From an uncultured Spirochaetales bacterium (GTDB taxonomy: Bacteria > Spirochaetota > Spirochaetia > Sphaerochaetales > Sphaerochaetaceae), in assembly GCA_949289305.1 (NCBI GenBank), contig CASENB010000018.1, forward strand, positions 1 to 64,000: a DNA stretch of 64,000 nucleotides, in the 5' to 3' direction. Below the pieces are notes generated by a model. The model worked only from the letters and a program-made list of their open reading frames with translations, ran no database searches and was not told where the DNA came from. Positions 43,528 through 52,681 of this stretch are shown one piece after another (the first letter of the stretch is position 1; every line of letters begins with the position of its first letter). A program made the translations under genes and the position numbers.

Positions 43528-45567
43528 TGAAAAAGCTAGATATGAAATCAAAAAGTATAATCGGAGAAAATGTAAATAAACTTGCTTCTTTGTTCCCAGA
43601 ATGTATAACGGAATCTGTAGACCCTAACGGGGGGGGGTGTAGTACGATCGGTGGATTTTGATGCCTTTAGGAGCCTTTTTTCTGATGTGATTGTAGAAGG
43701 TAATACAGAAAGATATCAGTTTACATGGCCTGATAAGAAAAAAGCAAAAGCGCTTGCAAATCAGCAAGTTACATCCACATTGCGTCCGTGTAGGGAAGAT
43801 TCAGTCAATTTTGATACCACTGAGAACCTCTATATTGAAGGTGATAATCTCGGAGTATTAAAACTTCTTCAAGAAACATATCTTGGCAAGATCAAACTGA
43901 TCTATATTGATCCTCCCTATAACACGGGGCATGATTTTGTGTATAAAGATAATTACTTTAAAAGGTTTGACGAATATTCTTCCAATAGCGGCCAATATGA
44001 TGAAGAAGGAAATCAACTTGTAGAAAATACTGAGGCAAACGGAAGATTTCATACTAATTGGCTTAATATGATGTACCCTCGATTAAGACTTGCAAAGGAT
44101 TTGCTTACAAAGGATGGCGTTATATTTATTTCCATTGATGACTGTGAACAGTCAAATTTGAAACGATTATGCGATGAAATATTTGGAGAGCAATCATTCG
44201 TATCAACATTGCATTGTCAAATGAGCACAACTCAAGGCATGAAAGTTAAAGCTGCACAAAACGGAAATATTGTAAAAAATGCAGAATACGTTTTGTGTTA
44301 TTCAAAAGATGGGCATCAAGACGTAGCAAAGCAACCATTATATGATTTGCGACCAGAGTATGATGAGCATTATAATCTTGTATTAAGAAGCGATGGTACA
44401 ATCGGTCAAATAAGAGAATTATATGATTATAAATTTCCTAAAGACGTGGGGACATCAAAACCTCTTACTCTTTCACAGGCATACAAAAAGAGTGAAGAAT
44501 TTGCAGAAGTAGTGCATTCTCATCTCAATGAAATTGTACGCTCTCATCTTGCTGAAATTGTGCAATCCGATAAGACCTCAAATGTCAAGTTGGATGATGT
44601 AGGTATTCAAAATGGACATTGGAAAATCGTATCCCACAATGGTAGGGACTATATTCTTACTCGTGATAATAAAGGCAACATCAAACAGTTATTGAGGCTA
44701 TCTGATTCCTGGGGAGCGACAGATGGCTTTTATCATGAAAGTGGATTGAGAAAAATAAGGGGCGATTGGTGGGATGGCTTTTATGTTGACATGGGAAATG
44801 TTTCAAAAGAAGGTGGAGTGAATTTTTCCAATGGCAAAAAACCTGTAAGATTAATTGCCCAATTGGTTAGAATGATAACTGGAACGAATTCAAACTCTAA
44901 TCCAATTATTCTAGATTTCTTCTCTGGTTCAGCTACAACCGCTCATGCAGCCATGAAACTCAACGCTGAAGATGGTGGGCATAGAAAGTTCATTATGGTT
45001 CAGCTACCCGAAAAGTGTGATGAAAAATCTGAAGCATACAAAGCAGGGTATAAGAATATCTGCGAGATTGGTAAAGAAAGAATCAGAAGAGCAGGTAAAC
45101 AGATTCTCGATGAACTGAAAGAGAAGAATGGTGAACTGTTTGCTGATGATAATTCTCTTGATATCGGATTCAGATGTTTAAAATTAGATACGTCTAATAT
45201 GGAAGAGGTCTATTATGCTCCTGAGGATACTGATCAAGGAATGTTAGATAATCTCCTGTCGAATATAAAAGAAGATAGGACAGAGGAAGATCTACTCTTC
45301 CAAGTAATGTTAGATTTAGGTGTTCTTTTGTCTGCAAAAATTAAAGAAGAAATGGTTGCAGGAAAGAAGGTTTTTAACGTAGATAACAACTATCTCGTTG
45401 CTTGTTTTGATGAGGATGTTAATGAGGATGTCATTATTGAGGTGGCAAAGAAGAAGCCTACATATTTTGTAATGAGAGATTCTTCTTTAGCAAACGATTC
45501 TGTATCTGTGAACTTTGATCAAATCTTCTCTCGATACAGTCCTGATACAATAAGGAAGGTGCTTTAA
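43527..45567 (+). CDS. mod: Type III DNA methyltransferase Mod2, phase-variable, OFF by G9 tract
   Basis: A paralogue of Mod1 whose ATG overlaps the Mod1 stop (TAATG). It opens [10 protein letters not shown]...[17 protein letters not shown], the same leader plan as Mod1, then meets nine Gs (43629-43637) and stops after 44 codons. Eight (or eleven) Gs would join it to [16 protein letters not shown] and the rest, about 679 aa. A GTG at 43651 opens the downstream frame but lacks a ribosome site. DPPYNT and [15 protein letters not shown] are present. The central target-recognition part (about codons 190-440) is unrelated to that of Mod1, so a different DNA site is expected. Confidence 0.88.
43629..43637 (+). 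repeat. Poly-G9 phase-variation tract in mod2
   Basis: Nine consecutive Gs at the equivalent codon position of the C9 tract in mod1. Losing one G joins the ATG frame to the downstream frame. Confidence 0.9.
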
Positions 45568-48500
45568 TGGAATTTAAATTTAAAATACAGGATTACCAGA
45601 GTGATGCTGTAGATGCTGTTATTAAAGTATTTGAGGGACAACCATATAATAACGGCTTAGTTTATAAGAGAGATCTTGGAACAGATTATACATTATTGGA
45701 TGAAGAATCGTTAGGCTATGGTAATAATCCTGTTGTTCTAGATAGTGCGACACTCCTACATAACATTACAGAACTTCAGAAGCGCAGTAATATTCCATTA
45801 TCAGAGTCTCTTTCAAGAGAATTAGGTGCTTGCAGTCTTGATGTTGAGATGGAGACGGGAACAGGAAAGACATATGTTTACATTAAGACGATGTTTGAAC
45901 TTAACAAGAAATATGGATGGAGTAAGTTCATTGTTGTAGTTCCTTCAATTGCTATTAGGGAAGGTGTGAAGAAGTCTTTTGAGATGACTGTTTCTCACTT
46001 TATGGAATATTACAAGAAGAAAGCACGCTTCTTCGTATACGATAGTGATAACCTCAATCAAATTGAAAGTTTCTCATCAAGTATTGATCTTAATGTGATG
46101 ATCATCAACATGCAGGCCTTCAACACTTCTTTGAAGGAAGGTGCTGCCAATAAGGCTGCAAGAATCATTTACACTGAACGTGATGAGTTCGGATCGAGAC
46201 GTCCTATCGATGTCATCAAAGCAAACCGTCCAATCCTTATTCTTGATGAACCGCAAAAGATGTCAGGAGATAAAACTCAACAGGCTTTGAAGAATTTTAT
46301 GCCACTCTTTAGCATCAATTATTCAGCAACACATAGAAAGAAACACAATACAGTATATGTACTTGATGCTCTCGATGCATATAACGAACGTCTTGTTAAG
46401 AAAATTGAAGTTAAAGGATTTGAGTTAAAAAATATTAAAGGAGTAGATGGATATCTCTTCTTGCATGAGATTGTACTGTCAAAGAACAAGCCTCCAATGG
46501 CAAAGATCGAATTTGAAAAACTGCAGAAAAGTGGTGTGAAACGTGTTGTTCGCAACTTCCAACAAGGTGAAAGCATATATGCAGAATCAGGAGAGATGGA
46601 GCAGTATAAGAAAGACTATTTCATCAATTCCATAGATCCGCTGCAAGATAGTATTACATTAGGCAATGACATAACACTGCATGCAGGAGATGCTATTGGC
46701 AATGCCTCTGATGATGATATCAGAAGAATCCAAATTAGAGAGACGATTGCATCTCATTTTGAGAAGGAAGAAGAACTTTATAAAAAAGGTATTAAAACGC
46801 TATCGTTGTTTTTCATAGATGAAGTTGCTAAATATCGTCAGTACGATGAAAATGGAGAACCTGTTCTTGGAGAGTACGGAAAGATTTTTGAAGAAGAATA
46901 TCAAGCGGAACTTGATAGAAGGTTGGCTATAGATATAGAAGATGATGCATATCATAAATATCTCATAGATAAATGTTCTAATGTGAGTGAAGTCCATTCT
47001 GGGTACTTTAGCATCGATAAAAACAAACATTTTGTTAATAGTAAACTTGAACGTGGTACAGATGAGTCAAATGATATCTCAGCTTTTGATCTAATAATGA
47101 AGAACAAGGAAAGGCTTTTAAGTTTTGAAGAGCCTACACGTTTTATCTTCTCTCACTCTGCACTTCGTGAGGGATGGGATAATCCCAATATATTCCAAAT
47201 TTGTACATTAAAACATTCAAATAATGATGTTGCACAGCGTCAGGAAGTTGGAAGGGGATTAAGAATTTGTGTTGATCAAAACGGAAATAGGATGGATAAA
47301 GATCTTCTCGGTTCTGATGTTTTTAATGTAAACACACTTACTGTTGTTGCAAGCGATAGCTATGCAAACTTTGTAAGATCTCTTCAAGATGATATTCAAA
47401 AGAACCTTGCAGAACGCCCTGCTAAGGCAACACAAGATTACTTTGAAGGGAAGACGATCAATCTTTCTGATGGTACAACGCATACAATCTCGGCTGTAGA
47501 AGCTCGACAGATTATTTTCTATCTAATTCAGAATGGTTATGTGGATATGGATTTCTCTGTAACAGATAAGTTCCGTAAAGATGAATCTTCTGCTAGTGTT
47601 CCTGATCTTCCTCCTACTATTCAACCATATAAGAATGAAGTTATTAAGCTTGTTAAATCAGTATTTGATCCAAGCACACTTAAAGAACTTTTTAAAGATG
47701 CTAGAAAAACTAAGATTGTGGACAATCCTCTAAATGAGAATTTCAGTAAAAAGGAATTCCAAGAGCTATGGAAAGCCATTAGCCCCAAATATGTATATAA
47801 AGTCGATTTCGATAGTTCTGAGCTTATCGCTAAATCGATAGATTATATAAACAAGAATCTTCAAGTAAAACAACTTCAATACATTCTTCAAAAAGGAAAA
47901 CAGAAAGATCTAATGACACAAAGATCTATAGAAGAGAAAGAAAGTTTTGAAATTACTGCTTCAAGAAATGTTAGGTTATCGTATAAATCAGCTTCTGTCC
48001 CTTATGATCTTGTAGGTAGAATTTCTAAGGCAACAAGCCTTACACGAAGAACAATTGTTGAAATTCTTAAAGGATTACAAACAGACGTATTTAATATGTT
48101 CAAATCCAATCCTGAGGATTTTATCATACAAGTATCTAAATTAATAAACGAACAAAAAGCAACGATGGTTGTAGAGCATATTACATATACTGAAGCTAAG
48201 GACACTTCTCCTTATGATGCGTCGATCTTTACAGCTGAAAAGACAGAAAGAGATCTTGTTAAAGCATATGTGGGTAAAAAAAGCGTTCAAAAATATATGT
48301 TCTTAGATAGTGAAAAAGAAGAAAGCTTTGCAAAAGATCTCGAAATTCCAGATAACGAAGTATATGTCTATGCAAAACTTCCAAGAGGTTTTCAAATTCC
48401 AACGCCTATGGGAAACTATGCGCCAGATTGGGCGATCGTTTTCAACAAAGGTGAGGTAAAACATATATTCTTTGTTGCTGAGACGAAAGGAACTATGGAT

Positions 48501-48632
48501 ACTTTAAATTTGAAGCCGATCGAAAAATCAAAGATTGAATGTGCTAGAAAACTATTTAAAGAGATTAGAACTAAAGATGTCTGTTACGATTATGTTAGTT
48601 CATACCAAGATTTGATGAATATAGTTATGTAA
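45567..48632 (+). CDS. res: Type III restriction enzyme Res subunit
   Basis: A 1021-aa restriction/translocase subunit. METGTGKTYVYIKTMFEL near 95-110 is the Walker A region, ILDEPQKM the DExx-type motif, INYSATHR motif III, and ALREGWDNPNIFQICTLKHSNNDVAQRQEVGRGLRI motifs V-VI. The C-terminus has a PD-x(n)-ExK nuclease: PDWAIVF near 952 and FFVAETKG near 970. Its ATG overlaps the Mod2 stop (TAATG). Type III Res cuts only in complex with Mod; with two Mods and one Res, specificity depends on which Mod is ON. If both are OFF it should be idle. Confidence 0.95.
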   Translation: MEFKFKIQDYQSDAVDAVIKVFEGQPYNNGLVYKRDLGTDYTLLDEESLGYGNNPVVLDSATLLHNITELQKRSNIPLSESLSRELGACSLDVEMETGTGKTYVYIKTMFELNKKYGWSKFIVVVPSIAIREGVKKSFEMTVSHFMEYYKKKARFFVYDSDNLNQIESFSSSIDLNVMIINMQAFNTSLKEGAANKAARIIYTERDEFGSRRPIDVIKANRPILILDEPQKMSGDKTQQALKNFMPLFSINYSATHRKKHNTVYVLDALDAYNERLVKKIEVKGFELKNIKGVDGYLFLHEIVLSKNKPPMAKIEFEKLQKSGVKRVVRNFQQGESIYAESGEMEQYKKDYFINSIDPLQDSITLGNDITLHAGDAIGNASDDDIRRIQIRETIASHFEKEEELYKKGIKTLSLFFIDEVAKYRQYDENGEPVLGEYGKIFEEEYQAELDRRLAIDIEDDAYHKYLIDKCSNVSEVHSGYFSIDKNKHFVNSKLERGTDESNDISAFDLIMKNKERLLSFEEPTRFIFSHSALREGWDNPNIFQICTLKHSNNDVAQRQEVGRGLRICVDQNGNRMDKDLLGSDVFNVNTLTVVASDSYANFVRSLQDDIQKNLAERPAKATQDYFEGKTINLSDGTTHTISAVEARQIIFYLIQNGYVDMDFSVTDKFRKDESSASVPDLPPTIQPYKNEVIKLVKSVFDPSTLKELFKDARKTKIVDNPLNENFSKKEFQELWKAISPKYVYKVDFDSSELIAKSIDYINKNLQVKQLQYILQKGKQKDLMTQRSIEEKESFEITASRNVRLSYKSASVPYDLVGRISKATSLTRRTIVEILKGLQTDVFNMFKSNPEDFIIQVSKLINEQKATMVVEHITYTEAKDTSPYDASIFTAEKTERDLVKAYVGKKSVQKYMFLDSEKEESFAKDLEIPDNEVYVYAKLPRGFQIPTPMGNYAPDWAIVFNKGEVKHIFFVAETKGTMDTLNLKPIEKSKIECARKLFKEIRTKDVCYDYVSSYQDLMNIVM

Positions 48633-48656
48633 GTAAGACAAAATGCAGTCAATATA

Positions 48657-48701
48657 AGAAGGCAATCTAGAACAAGATGAATAGATTACCTTCTTTTTTT
48701 T
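48657..48701 (+). terminator. Terminator of the mod-res operon
   Basis: AGAAGGCAATCTA (48657-48669) pairs with TAGATTACCTTCT (48682-48694) with one mismatch, followed by eight Ts. Confidence 0.9.
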
Positions 48702-48786
48702 CATATTGGAGAATGATCGTTTTTATTTCTCTGTCTTTTTTCTTGTATTCAAAGTAACATTATTATGTTATTTATGGAGTTATAGA

Positions 48787-50445
48787 ATGCAGTTTCCGAC
48801 AAAAGAGTCATTAACAATAGAATTTAAAAGTGATGTGAAACCATATTCCATAAAAGATCTTGTCTATGATCTTATATGTATGGCTAATGCAGAAGGAGGA
48901 AAATTATTTCTAGGTATTGAAGATGATGGAAAGGTAACAGGAGTTAATATACAGCATAAAGATCCGTTATTTATTGTTGCTTCTGTCAAAGGGCATACGA
49001 TTCCTCCTATTGCAGTATCAGCCTCTTTAGAAACTGACGATATTACTCAAAAAGATGTTTTGGTCTTATCTGTAGAAGTGACAGGGCAACTTCATTCTAC
49101 CAGAGATGGTAAGTATGGCTATCGAGATATTGATCAGAAAGGGCAGCCAGTAACAAAGCCATTTTCTCCTGAAGAAATAGTTCAACGTCTTGCATATATC
49201 CAAGTTCTTGATCCGTCTGCGCAGATTATTAAGGATATTTCTAGTAAAGATGCTTTTAGTTCCCTAGAGCATGAAAGGTTAAGAAAACTAATTGGTGTTT
49301 ATCATGGGGATAGAGCGTTGCTTGAACTAACAGATGAAGAGATAGACCTAGACTTAGGTTTTTCACGAAAAATTGGGGATAAGCTTTATCCAACTATTGC
49401 GGGACTTTTAATTGTAGGTAAACAGGAGTTCATTGAAACATATGTACCAGGACATGAAGTTCTTTTCCAAGTGATGGACGGAACTGATGTTCTACTGAAT
49501 CTACCTGCTATGCATGAACCGTTATTAGAATTATTTGAAAAGGTTGACAATTTATTTCGAGCTAGGGTTACTGAACAGGAAATACAGGTAGGTCTTTTCA
49601 GAGTACCTATTCCCAATTATGAACCAATTGCTTTTAGAGAAGCCTTTGTTAATGCTCTTGTTCATAGAGATTACTATCGTATAGGAGCTGTAACTATACA
49701 GATGCAGCCGGACGTTCTACAGATAAGTAGTCCAGGTGGGTTTGTTCAAGGTGTAAATATAAATAATATTCTAACAGTTGCTCCAACCCCTAGAAATAAG
49801 CTGTTGGTAGAAGCTACGAAGAGAATAGGACTCTCTGAGCGTACAGGAAGGGGAATTGATAAAATATATTCTGCAATGCTTAGAAATGGGCATCCTTTCC
49901 CTGATTATTCTCTCTCTACTAGTACAAATGTTACTCTTCGTCTCATGAGTGCTGAAAATGATCTGAAGTTTGTGAAGATGCTTGTAGAGGAACAACATAG
50001 ACTGAATATCGAATTTAAAGTAGATACCTTAATAGTTCTTTCTTCTCTTAGAGATGAACATAGAGTTTCTTTAGAACAGTTTGCATCAAGAATGCAGAAG
50101 AGCGCTCTGGATGCTAAAAAAGTAGTTGAGTCCTTAGTAGATGATGGAATAGTTGAAGCCATAGGTACAGGAAAGAATAGAGAATATATTTTCAGTAAGG
50201 ACGTTTATGAAATCTCTGGTAATATCCATGGTTATAATAGGCCGAAAGGTTTAGCGGTTGAAGAGGAGATAAACCTTGTTCTAAGATATTTAGAAAATCA
50301 TGAATTTATAACCAAAAAAGAAGTTATGGCACTTTGTAAATACAATGAAAACCGTGCTAAATATCTTTTAGGAAAAATGATTAAAAATGGTACTTTGCAA
50401 AAAGAAGGAAAAAGTGTTTCTGTAAGATATAGAAAATCGGTGTAG
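48787..50445 (+). CDS. AlbA_2 (Schlafen-type) putative DNA-binding ATPase/regulator
   Basis: A 552-aa protein from ATG 48787 (GGAG upstream). Residues 1-115 are an AlbA_2 domain: ESLTIEFKSDVKPYSIKDLVYDLICMANAEGGKLFLGIEDDG. The middle has NALVHRDYYRIGAVTIQM and LSERTGRGIDKIYSAML, typical of the GHKL-like HATPase_c_4 domain. The last 150 residues look like two winged helices. Often annotated as transcriptional regulator or RecG-like helicase; it has no helicase motifs. The position after the res terminator suggests an independent member of the defence-like island. Downstream, 50446-50605 holds a short GCGGCGAAAA repeat and no gene. Confidence 0.8.
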   Translation: MQFPTKESLTIEFKSDVKPYSIKDLVYDLICMANAEGGKLFLGIEDDGKVTGVNIQHKDPLFIVASVKGHTIPPIAVSASLETDDITQKDVLVLSVEVTGQLHSTRDGKYGYRDIDQKGQPVTKPFSPEEIVQRLAYIQVLDPSAQIIKDISSKDAFSSLEHERLRKLIGVYHGDRALLELTDEEIDLDLGFSRKIGDKLYPTIAGLLIVGKQEFIETYVPGHEVLFQVMDGTDVLLNLPAMHEPLLELFEKVDNLFRARVTEQEIQVGLFRVPIPNYEPIAFREAFVNALVHRDYYRIGAVTIQMQPDVLQISSPGGFVQGVNINNILTVAPTPRNKLLVEATKRIGLSERTGRGIDKIYSAMLRNGHPFPDYSLSTSTNVTLRLMSAENDLKFVKMLVEEQHRLNIEFKVDTLIVLSSLRDEHRVSLEQFASRMQKSALDAKKVVESLVDDGIVEAIGTGKNREYIFSKDVYEISGNIHGYNRPKGLAVEEEINLVLRYLENHEFITKKEVMALCKYNENRAKYLLGKMIKNGTLQKEGKSVSVRYRKSV

Positions 50446-50605
50446 TAAAAGCGGCGAAAAGCGGCGAAATTGCGGCCACCAAAAATGTCTAATAGTAATT
50501 AAATATAGCCAAAAATTTATATTGCAGACAAAAAGCAGATAAAATTACGACAAACTTTATTTATAGTCTCTTCTTGATAATCAATGGAAGGAATTAGTCT
50601 TATGT

Positions 50606-51826
50606 TTAGAGCAGCCAATCAATAAGATTAATAACCTTAATTCCTTCATAAGATGTGATAAAACTTCTATCCATCGTTAGGACTATTTTTTCATAATTGT
50701 CTTTTATCATTCTAAGTGGCCGAAGTTCTCTTTCTCTCACATCTTCAGAATTCAAAGATTCTGTGATTTGAATATAAAGTTTTGCATTTGGACACTCAGC
50801 TATAAAATCAATTTCGTATTCTCCGATTTTTCCTATGCATACACGGTAATCTCTTCGTAATAACTCTAGAAATACGACGTTTTCATAAATGTGTCCGCGA
50901 TCCGCATTACGATAGCCGAGTAGCATATTACGAAATCCTAAATCGATTACGTAATGCTTTTCTAGCGTCTTTAACAGTTGTTTTCCTTTGATGTCATATC
51001 GTCCAACGGGATAGAAAAAGAATGCGTCTTCAAGCATCTTTATGTATTTATCAACAGTCTTTCCTGCTATAGTTTTTTTATCTGTAATTGCTCCTTCATA
51101 TAAAAGTACGTTTCCGATATTATTCGGAGAGGCAACGTTGCCAATATTTGAACAGAGAAACAAAACGATTTTGCTTAATAGTCTTTGATCTGAAATGTTG
51201 TTTCTTTGTAAAACATCTCGCAATATAACGGTAGAATAAATGCCTTCAAGAGTTTCAATTATTCTAGGTTCATTAAAGTTATATTCGTGAAGTACAGGCA
51301 TCCCCCCAAATTGAAGATATTTTTGGAATTTACTTTCTAATGATTCGTTTTTAGGAAAGTCGTAGAATGTTAAGAATTCCTTAAAAGAGAGCGGCAGCAT
51401 ACGAATTTCTACATATCTGCCAGAAAGGAGGGTCGAAAATTCTCCTGATAGCAAATATGCATTAGATCCTGTTATGTAAATGTCAACATCAAAATCAAGC
51501 CGGAATGATTCTATAGCTTTTTCCCAGTGTTCTATGACTTGAAGTTCGTCAAAGATCAAATAACATCTCTTTTTAGGCGGAATTCTATGGCTTACATAAT
51601 CGTATAAAGAGACATAATCTTTTATTTCCTTATATTTCAAGGATTCAAGATTCATATGTATTATTTGATTCTCCATAATGCCTTTTGATAGAAGGTACTT
51701 ATGGAATAAGTCGAGCAGTGATGATTTCCCGCACCTTCTTATTCCTGTGACAATTTTTACTAGATCAACATCTTTATGCTGAATTAGTTTATTTAGATAT
51801 TCTGGTCTGTTTATTAGTTCTGCCAT
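50606..51826 (-). CDS. AAA ATPase with DUF4143 domain, second copy
   Basis: A 406-aa protein. Walker A is VTGIRRCGKSSLLDLF near residue 27; YLIFDELQVIEHWEKAI is the Walker B-like strand and YITGSNAYLLSGEF the sensor. The C-terminal DUF4143-like part has VIDLGFRNMLLGYR, ENVVFLELLRRDYRV and YEIDFIAECPNAKLYIQI. It is only distantly related to the ATPase at 29212. Function is not established. Upstream are two direct TTTTGGAAAT repeats. It lies at the right edge of the island, transcribed against the AlbA_2 gene. Confidence 0.88.
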   Translation of the reverse strand: MAELINRPEYLNKLIQHKDVDLVKIVTGIRRCGKSSLLDLFHKYLLSKGIMENQIIHMNLESLKYKEIKDYVSLYDYVSHRIPPKKRCYLIFDELQVIEHWEKAIESFRLDFDVDIYITGSNAYLLSGEFSTLLSGRYVEIRMLPLSFKEFLTFYDFPKNESLESKFQKYLQFGGMPVLHEYNFNEPRIIETLEGIYSTVILRDVLQRNNISDQRLLSKIVLFLCSNIGNVASPNNIGNVLLYEGAITDKKTIAGKTVDKYIKMLEDAFFFYPVGRYDIKGKQLLKTLEKHYVIDLGFRNMLLGYRNADRGHIYENVVFLELLRRDYRVCIGKIGEYEIDFIAECPNAKLYIQITESLNSEDVRERELRPLRMIKDNYEKIVLTMDRSFITSYEGIKVINLIDWLL

Positions 51827-51874
51827 AATAGTTTCATTCCTTTTTTTATTATATAACGAAAGAAGAAAAAGTCA

Positions 51875-51928
51875 AAAGTTTTGGAAATCAAAGTCGAAAA
51901 CTTTAAATTTTTACAACTTTTTGGAAAT
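51875..51928. repeat. Repeats upstream of the second DUF4143 ATPase
   Basis: TTTTGGAAAT occurs at 51879-51888 and 51919-51928, 40 bp apart, within longer similarity (AATNAAANTC follows both). An inverted pair AAAGTTTT (51875-51882) and AAAACTTT (51897-51904) overlaps the first. They lie between divergent genes, so either could be controlled. Confidence 0.5.
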
Positions 51929-51997
51929 GAAATTCAGAAATAATAGCAGTAATTTTTTGCACTAAACATTAAAAAGAATAATCATTATAATTGAGAC

Positions 51998-52681
51998 ATG
52001 AAGATCCTATGCATATCTGATGCTACAGATACTTTAATTTACTCAGAGAATGCTCCTGAACGCTATAAGGATGTCGATTTCGTCATCAGTAGCGGGGATC
52101 TTCCTTTGCGTTATTACGACTATATCCAGACTGTACTGAAAAAAGACGTAATTTATGTCTACGGCAATCATAATTTGGAGGATTTTGACCGTGCGATGGG
52201 AAAAGCCCCTATGCTGGGACCGAACTTTACGCCTATTATGCCCCTTGAGTATCAGGGGACGATGCTTGATGGAAAGGTCATTAGGCTTAAAAACAGTGGA
52301 TTGCTTGTTGCAGGTCTTGGCGGTTCGATGCTTTATAACAAAGGAAAGAGCCAATATAGCGAGAAGCAGATGAAAAAGAGGATGTTAAAACTTATTCCAC
52401 ATCTTATTTATAACAAGATTCGATATGGCCGATATTTAGATATTTTAATAACGCATGCGCCTCCTCGTGGTCTTGGCGATGCTGAGGATCTATGTCATAA
52501 GGGATTTGAAAGTTTCTTATGGTTTATGGATAAGTTTTCTCCGCGTTATCTTCTTCACGGGCATGTGCATTTAATTGATTTAAACGAAAAAAGGGAGAGG
52601 GAATATAAGAATACAAAGGTTATAAACGTCTATAAGAACTACATACTGGTAGATAATGAGCTAGGAGAAAAGCATGAGTGA
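51998..52681 (+). CDS. Calcineurin-like metallophosphoesterase
   Basis: A 227-aa protein with the metallophosphoesterase blocks in order: ILCISDATD (Asp8; the usual DxH His is replaced by DAT), SSGDLP (Asp34), YGNHN (Asn57, His58), LITHAPPRG and LHGHVH. The first motif is atypical, so metal binding at that site may differ. The substrate is unknown. TAAACA (51963-51968) and TATAAT (51986-51991) end six bases before the ATG with no Shine-Dalgarno, implying a leaderless mRNA. It overlaps the ParB-like gene by 8 nt. Confidence 0.85.
   Translation: MKILCISDATDTLIYSENAPERYKDVDFVISSGDLPLRYYDYIQTVLKKDVIYVYGNHNLEDFDRAMGKAPMLGPNFTPIMPLEYQGTMLDGKVIRLKNSGLLVAGLGGSMLYNKGKSQYSEKQMKKRMLKLIPHLIYNKIRYGRYLDILITHAPPRGLGDAEDLCHKGFESFLWFMDKFSPRYLLHGHVHLIDLNEKREREYKNTKVINVYKNYILVDNELGEKHE

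Noticed and set aside
43651..45567. Mod2 as a normal gene starting at GTG 43651
   Set aside because: No ribosome site precedes the GTG, and the leader upstream matches the Mod1 leader, so the true start is the ATG at 43527 across the G tract.
50446..50480. GCGGCGAAAA tandem repeat after the AlbA_2 gene
   Set aside because: Only two full copies; it may be a frameshifted coding tail of the AlbA_2 protein, but the evidence is too thin for a separate feature.
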